NCBI RefSeq assembly: GCF_000186265.1
Contig: NC_014934.1
Location: 2,480,001 to 2,544,000 of the forward strand
Direction: 5' to 3'
DNA: 64,000 bases
Source of the DNA: Cellulophaga algicola DSM 14237
GTDB lineage: Bacteria > Bacteroidota > Bacteroidia > Flavobacteriales > Flavobacteriaceae
In this document: positions 61,407-64,000 of the stretch, piece after piece
Position numbering within the stretch: the stretch's first letter is position 1
Layout: each line of letters begins with the position of its first letter
Notes under the pieces: generated by a model
Told to the model about the DNA's origin: nothing
The model's database searches: none
Seen by the model: the letters and a program-made list of their open reading frames with translations, nothing else
Position numbers and translations under genes: made by a program

Positions 61407-61910
61407 ATGGATACTTCAGTTATAACCATATGTCTAGTTTTAGTAGGCATAATTTTTATTCCCTTCTTTTTATTTAACATGTCAGGGAAGTCTACTTCTA
61501 AAAAAGTTGAAGAAGCAGCAAAAGCATTAAACACAAAAAATCAATTAACAATCTCTCAGAGTGAGCTTTGGGGAAATGCATACATCGGAATCGATGAAAA
61601 TAAACAAAAATTAGTGTTCTTGAAATTCTCAGAAAAAGAAACCTATGAGCGCGTGGTAGCCATTTCTTCTGTAAAAGATTGCATGATTTTAGAGCAAAGA
61701 AAATTCTTCAAAGTAAAAAATAAAAAAGATTCACATTTAGAAAAACTGGATCTGAAAATAACCTTGAAGTCAGGTCAGTATTTTGAACTTAATTTTTATG
61801 ATGAAACACTTAACTATTCAGAAGATTTTGAGGTTAAAAGAATCGAGAAGTGGAAAATGCTGATTAATCAGCTAATTACTTTAGAAAGTAATGTTAAGCA
61901 AGTGGCTTAA
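61407..61910 (+). CDS. Membrane-anchored protein of unknown function
   Basis: A 167-residue protein with one N-terminal membrane helix (about 5-24; VITICLVLVGIIFIPFFLF) and a soluble domain of about 135 residues. The domain contains NAYIGIDENKQKLVFLKF, CMILEQRKFFK and YFELNFYDE, a beta-rich pattern that could be PH-like. It is followed by a strong terminator. No family recognised with confidence. Confidence 0.6.
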   Translation: MDTSVITICLVLVGIIFIPFFLFNMSGKSTSKKVEEAAKALNTKNQLTISQSELWGNAYIGIDENKQKLVFLKFSEKETYERVVAISSVKDCMILEQRKFFKVKNKKDSHLEKLDLKITLKSGQYFELNFYDETLNYSEDFEVKRIEKWKMLINQLITLESNVKQVA

Positions 61911-61930
61911 TTTTAGTTTGTTATTCCTTA

Positions 61931-61960
61931 AAAACCATTGTTGAGAAACAATGGTTTTTT
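61931..61960 (+). terminator. Rho-independent terminator
   Basis: AAAACCATTGTT pairs with AACAATGGTTTT around a GAGA loop and is followed by T residues. Confidence 0.9.
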
Positions 61961-62048
61961 GTTTTAAATGCTATTGGTTAATCATTTTTTGTATATTCCG
62001 TACATATTTTAATGGTCGTAAGCAGATGAACAATAGTATTTTAGACTA

Positions 62049-62082
62049 TTGGTATGCAGGTGATTAAAAAAAGTTATTTTTG
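62049..62082 (+). promoter_or_regulatory. Promoter of the class A PBP gene
   Basis: TTG (62049-62051) and TATTTTTG (62075-62082, full TAnnTTTG match) are 23 bp apart, 38 bp before the start codon. Confidence 0.55.
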
Positions 62083-62120
62083 CGCGCTCAATTTTTTTAG
62101 TGTAGCGACTAACAAAGCCT

Positions 62121-64000
62121 ATGGAAAAAATTATAAACTTGAAAAACACAATAGTTACTAAAGCTAAAACAGTATTCAAGTTTCTCCGAAAACACCCTTT
62201 TAAAAGTTTCTTTTATTTAATAGGTATTGGCTTTTTGTTTTCTGCTTTTTTTTTAATTCTTATTTACTTTGGAGCTTTTGGTAAACTACCAACAAAAGAA
62301 TATCTCTTGCAGTTAGAAAACCCAGTTACCTCTACTATTTATGCATCAAATAACGAACCGATAGGGTATTATTTTCTTCAAAATAGATCTAATGCAGATA
62401 GTACTCAAATTTCAAAATATTTAAAAGATGCTTTAGTAGCTACAGAGGATAGCCGTTTTTATACCCACGGAGGGATAGACTATAAAAGTTATGGTCGGGT
62501 GTTTATAAAATCTATTCTGTTAGGTCAAAACGCTGGTGGTGGTAGTACCGTAACACAACAAGTTGCAAAGAATATTTTTGGGAGACAGAAGCGATTTTTT
62601 CTTTCAACTCCTATAAATAAAATCAGGGAGTTATTTATTGCTAAACGTTTAGAAAGTATCTATAGTAAAGATGAGATACTGTTGTTGTATTTTAATACCG
62701 TTTCTTTCGGAGAAAATATTTATGGTATAGAAAAAGCAGCCTATCGTTTTTTTAACAAGCCCCCCGAAAAACTATCCTTAGAAGAGTGTGCCACTTTGGT
62801 AGGAGTATTAAAGGCGCCGTCTTACTACAATCCTAGAATAAATCCTGAAAGAGCAACCAATCGTAGAAATGTTGTATTAAGCCAAATGGCAAAATATGGC
62901 TATATAACAGAGGCCGAAAAAGAAGCGGCTAAAAAACCTTTGGTTTTAGACTATCAATTGCCTAAAAAGACCTCTTCTTTTTCTTCTTACTTTAAAGATT
63001 TAGTGGCAGAAGAATTTGCTGCGTGGGCCGCAGAAAATCCTGCAGAAGATGGTCATATTTATGATTTGGAGGCAGATGGTCTAAGTGTGTATACTACTTT
63101 AAATACATCAATTCAAGAATATGCAGAAAAAGCATTGAATCGTCAGATTGAAAATTTACAAAAATTGATGGATCAATATTGGGATGCAGCTACGACAGAA
63201 GGAGGTAAAGAAGCATTACTTAAGATATTAACAGATCAAACAAAAGAGGTTAAAAAGTTAAAAGCGGAAGGTAAAAGTGATGAGGAACTTGCTTTGTTTG
63301 TGAAAGAAAAGAAAAAAAGAAACTATTGGGAAGTTGGTAAAGGCTATGAGCTTAAGTTAATGTCTTTAGAAGATTCTATAGCAAAAAGTATCAATAGATT
63401 GCATGCAAGTTTATTCGTAATGAGCAGTACTTCTGGGAGAATAATGGGGTATGTTGGCGGAATTGATTATGGTTTTAGTCAAACAGATAATATACGTACA
63501 CCACGTCAGGTAGGATCTACATTTAAGCCTATAACTTATTTAGCTGCTCTAGAAGCGGGGCAAGACGTGTGTAGTTATTATAATAATAATTTGGTTACTT
63601 ATGCAGAATATGAAGATTGGCAGCCTAGGAATGCTGCTGGTGGGTATGGTGGTAGTTACAGTATGCATGGCGCACTAGCAAATTCAGTCAATACTGTTTC
63701 TGTAAACATACAGTTAAAAGTTGGGGTAGAACGTGTTTTAGCTCAGGCGAAAAAAATGGGTGTAGAAGCACAGCTTCCAGAGGTTCCTTCTATTGTTTTA
63801 GGGACGGCAGATATTAGTCTCTTAGAAATGGCGACAGCTTATGCTAGTATTTCTAACGGAGGTAATAAGATAAAGCCTTTTACGATAGAGCGAATAATAA
63901 ACGAAGACGGTGCTGTTGTATTTGAAGCTAAACCAGAATACCAAGGGCGCGTTGCAGGGTACACTCATGTAAAACAACTCCAAAAAATGATGGAGGGTGT
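62121..64000 (+). CDS. Penicillin-binding protein 1A (glycosyltransferase/transpeptidase), 5' part
   Basis: The reading frame opens at ATG 62121 and runs off the window after about 626 codons. A membrane anchor (about 35-55; FYLIGIGFLFSAFFLILIYF) is followed by a GT51 domain: ATEDSRFYTHGG with the catalytic Glu, GGSTVTQQVAKN, and the RELFIAKRLE motif. The transpeptidase begins later, with GSTFKPITYL (nucleophile Ser) and SVNTVSVNI (SxN). The KTG motif would lie beyond the end. It makes and cross-links glycan strands in wall elongation. Confidence 0.94.
   Translation, partial: MEKIINLKNTIVTKAKTVFKFLRKHPFKSFFYLIGIGFLFSAFFLILIYFGAFGKLPTKEYLLQLENPVTSTIYASNNEPIGYYFLQNRSNADSTQISKYLKDALVATEDSRFYTHGGIDYKSYGRVFIKSILLGQNAGGGSTVTQQVAKNIFGRQKRFFLSTPINKIRELFIAKRLESIYSKDEILLLYFNTVSFGENIYGIEKAAYRFFNKPPEKLSLEECATLVGVLKAPSYYNPRINPERATNRRNVVLSQMAKYGYITEAEKEAAKKPLVLDYQLPKKTSSFSSYFKDLVAEEFAAWAAENPAEDGHIYDLEADGLSVYTTLNTSIQEYAEKALNRQIENLQKLMDQYWDAATTEGGKEALLKILTDQTKEVKKLKAEGKSDEELALFVKEKKKRNYWEVGKGYELKLMSLEDSIAKSINRLHASLFVMSSTSGRIMGYVGGIDYGFSQTDNIRTPRQVGSTFKPITYLAALEAGQDVCSYYNNNLVTYAEYEDWQPRNAAGGYGGSYSMHGALANSVNTVSVNIQLKVGVERVLAQAKKMGVEAQLPEVPSIVLGTADISLLEMATAYASISNGGNKIKPFTIERIINEDGAVVFEAKPEYQGRVAGYTHVKQLQKMMEG

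Overview
The window is low-GC DNA (roughly one third G+C by eye) from a member of the Bacteroidota, most likely a marine Flavobacteriaceae (Cellulophaga/Maribacter-like; the genus is a guess). Evidence: gldB/gldC gliding genes next to nadE, Bacteroidota-type promoters (TTG - about 20 bp - TAnnTTTG) before several genes, few Shine-Dalgarno sequences, a flavobacterial FtsZ tail (NNSFLHDNVD), and a split methionine synthase.

Layout. 1-8.3 kb: a lipoprotein 5' end and an Rrf2 regulator, then an assimilatory sulfate-reduction cluster (DUF2061, cysH, cysD, cysN, siroheme sulfite reductase with a C-terminal extension, cobA) and a ferredoxin-NADP reductase that probably feeds electrons to the sulfite reductase. 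8.4-14.1 kb: a SAM-I riboswitch followed by split metH (two genes separated by a decayed four-helix-bundle gene), a small unknown gene and metF. 14.2-17.1 kb: a PagL-like lipid A deacylase, an adhesin-like GIN-domain lipoprotein and a serine hydrolase. 17.3-21.8 kb: a phenylalanine leader-peptide attenuator followed by pheA, an aminotransferase, tyrA and a DAHP synthase/chorismate mutase fusion. 21.8-30 kb: GIN protein, rsgA, dtd, MazG-like gene, aroA, queA, rlmN, a LipL32-family protein on the minus strand, and a polyprenyl synthase. 30-36.8 kb: an ECF sigma factor, a probable anti-sigma factor and a beta-barrel protein, then a SIMPL protein, dnaG and a LuxR-type response regulator. 36.9-41.4 kb: nadE, gldB, gldC, a small unknown protein, engB and an alpha/beta hydrolase. 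41.6-57.1 kb: a complete dcw cell-wall/division cluster, mraZ to ftsZ, with a triple MraZ-type operator in front. 57.2-58.96 kb: yqeY, then an array of GIY-YIG nuclease units built on a tRNA-Arg 5' half, ending in one intact tRNA-Arg and followed by a second repeat family. 59-64 kb: secreted and membrane proteins of unknown function, a PiT-like permease, and the 5' part of a class A penicillin-binding protein.

The strongest candidate for something undescribed is the array at 57680-58647. Each unit starts with a copy of the first 22 nt of tRNA-Arg and continues with a GC-rich palindrome and a GIY-YIG reading frame (or a deleted remnant). The reading frame's last codons and stop lie inside the next tRNA copy, so insertion regenerates the tRNA downstream. 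Also notable are a textbook Phe attenuator in a flavobacterium, a non-lipidated LipL32 homologue outside spirochaetes, an MraZ operator with 10-bp periodicity, a DnaG without any zinc ligand, and short hairpin repeats that supply the ribosome-binding regions inside the cys cluster.
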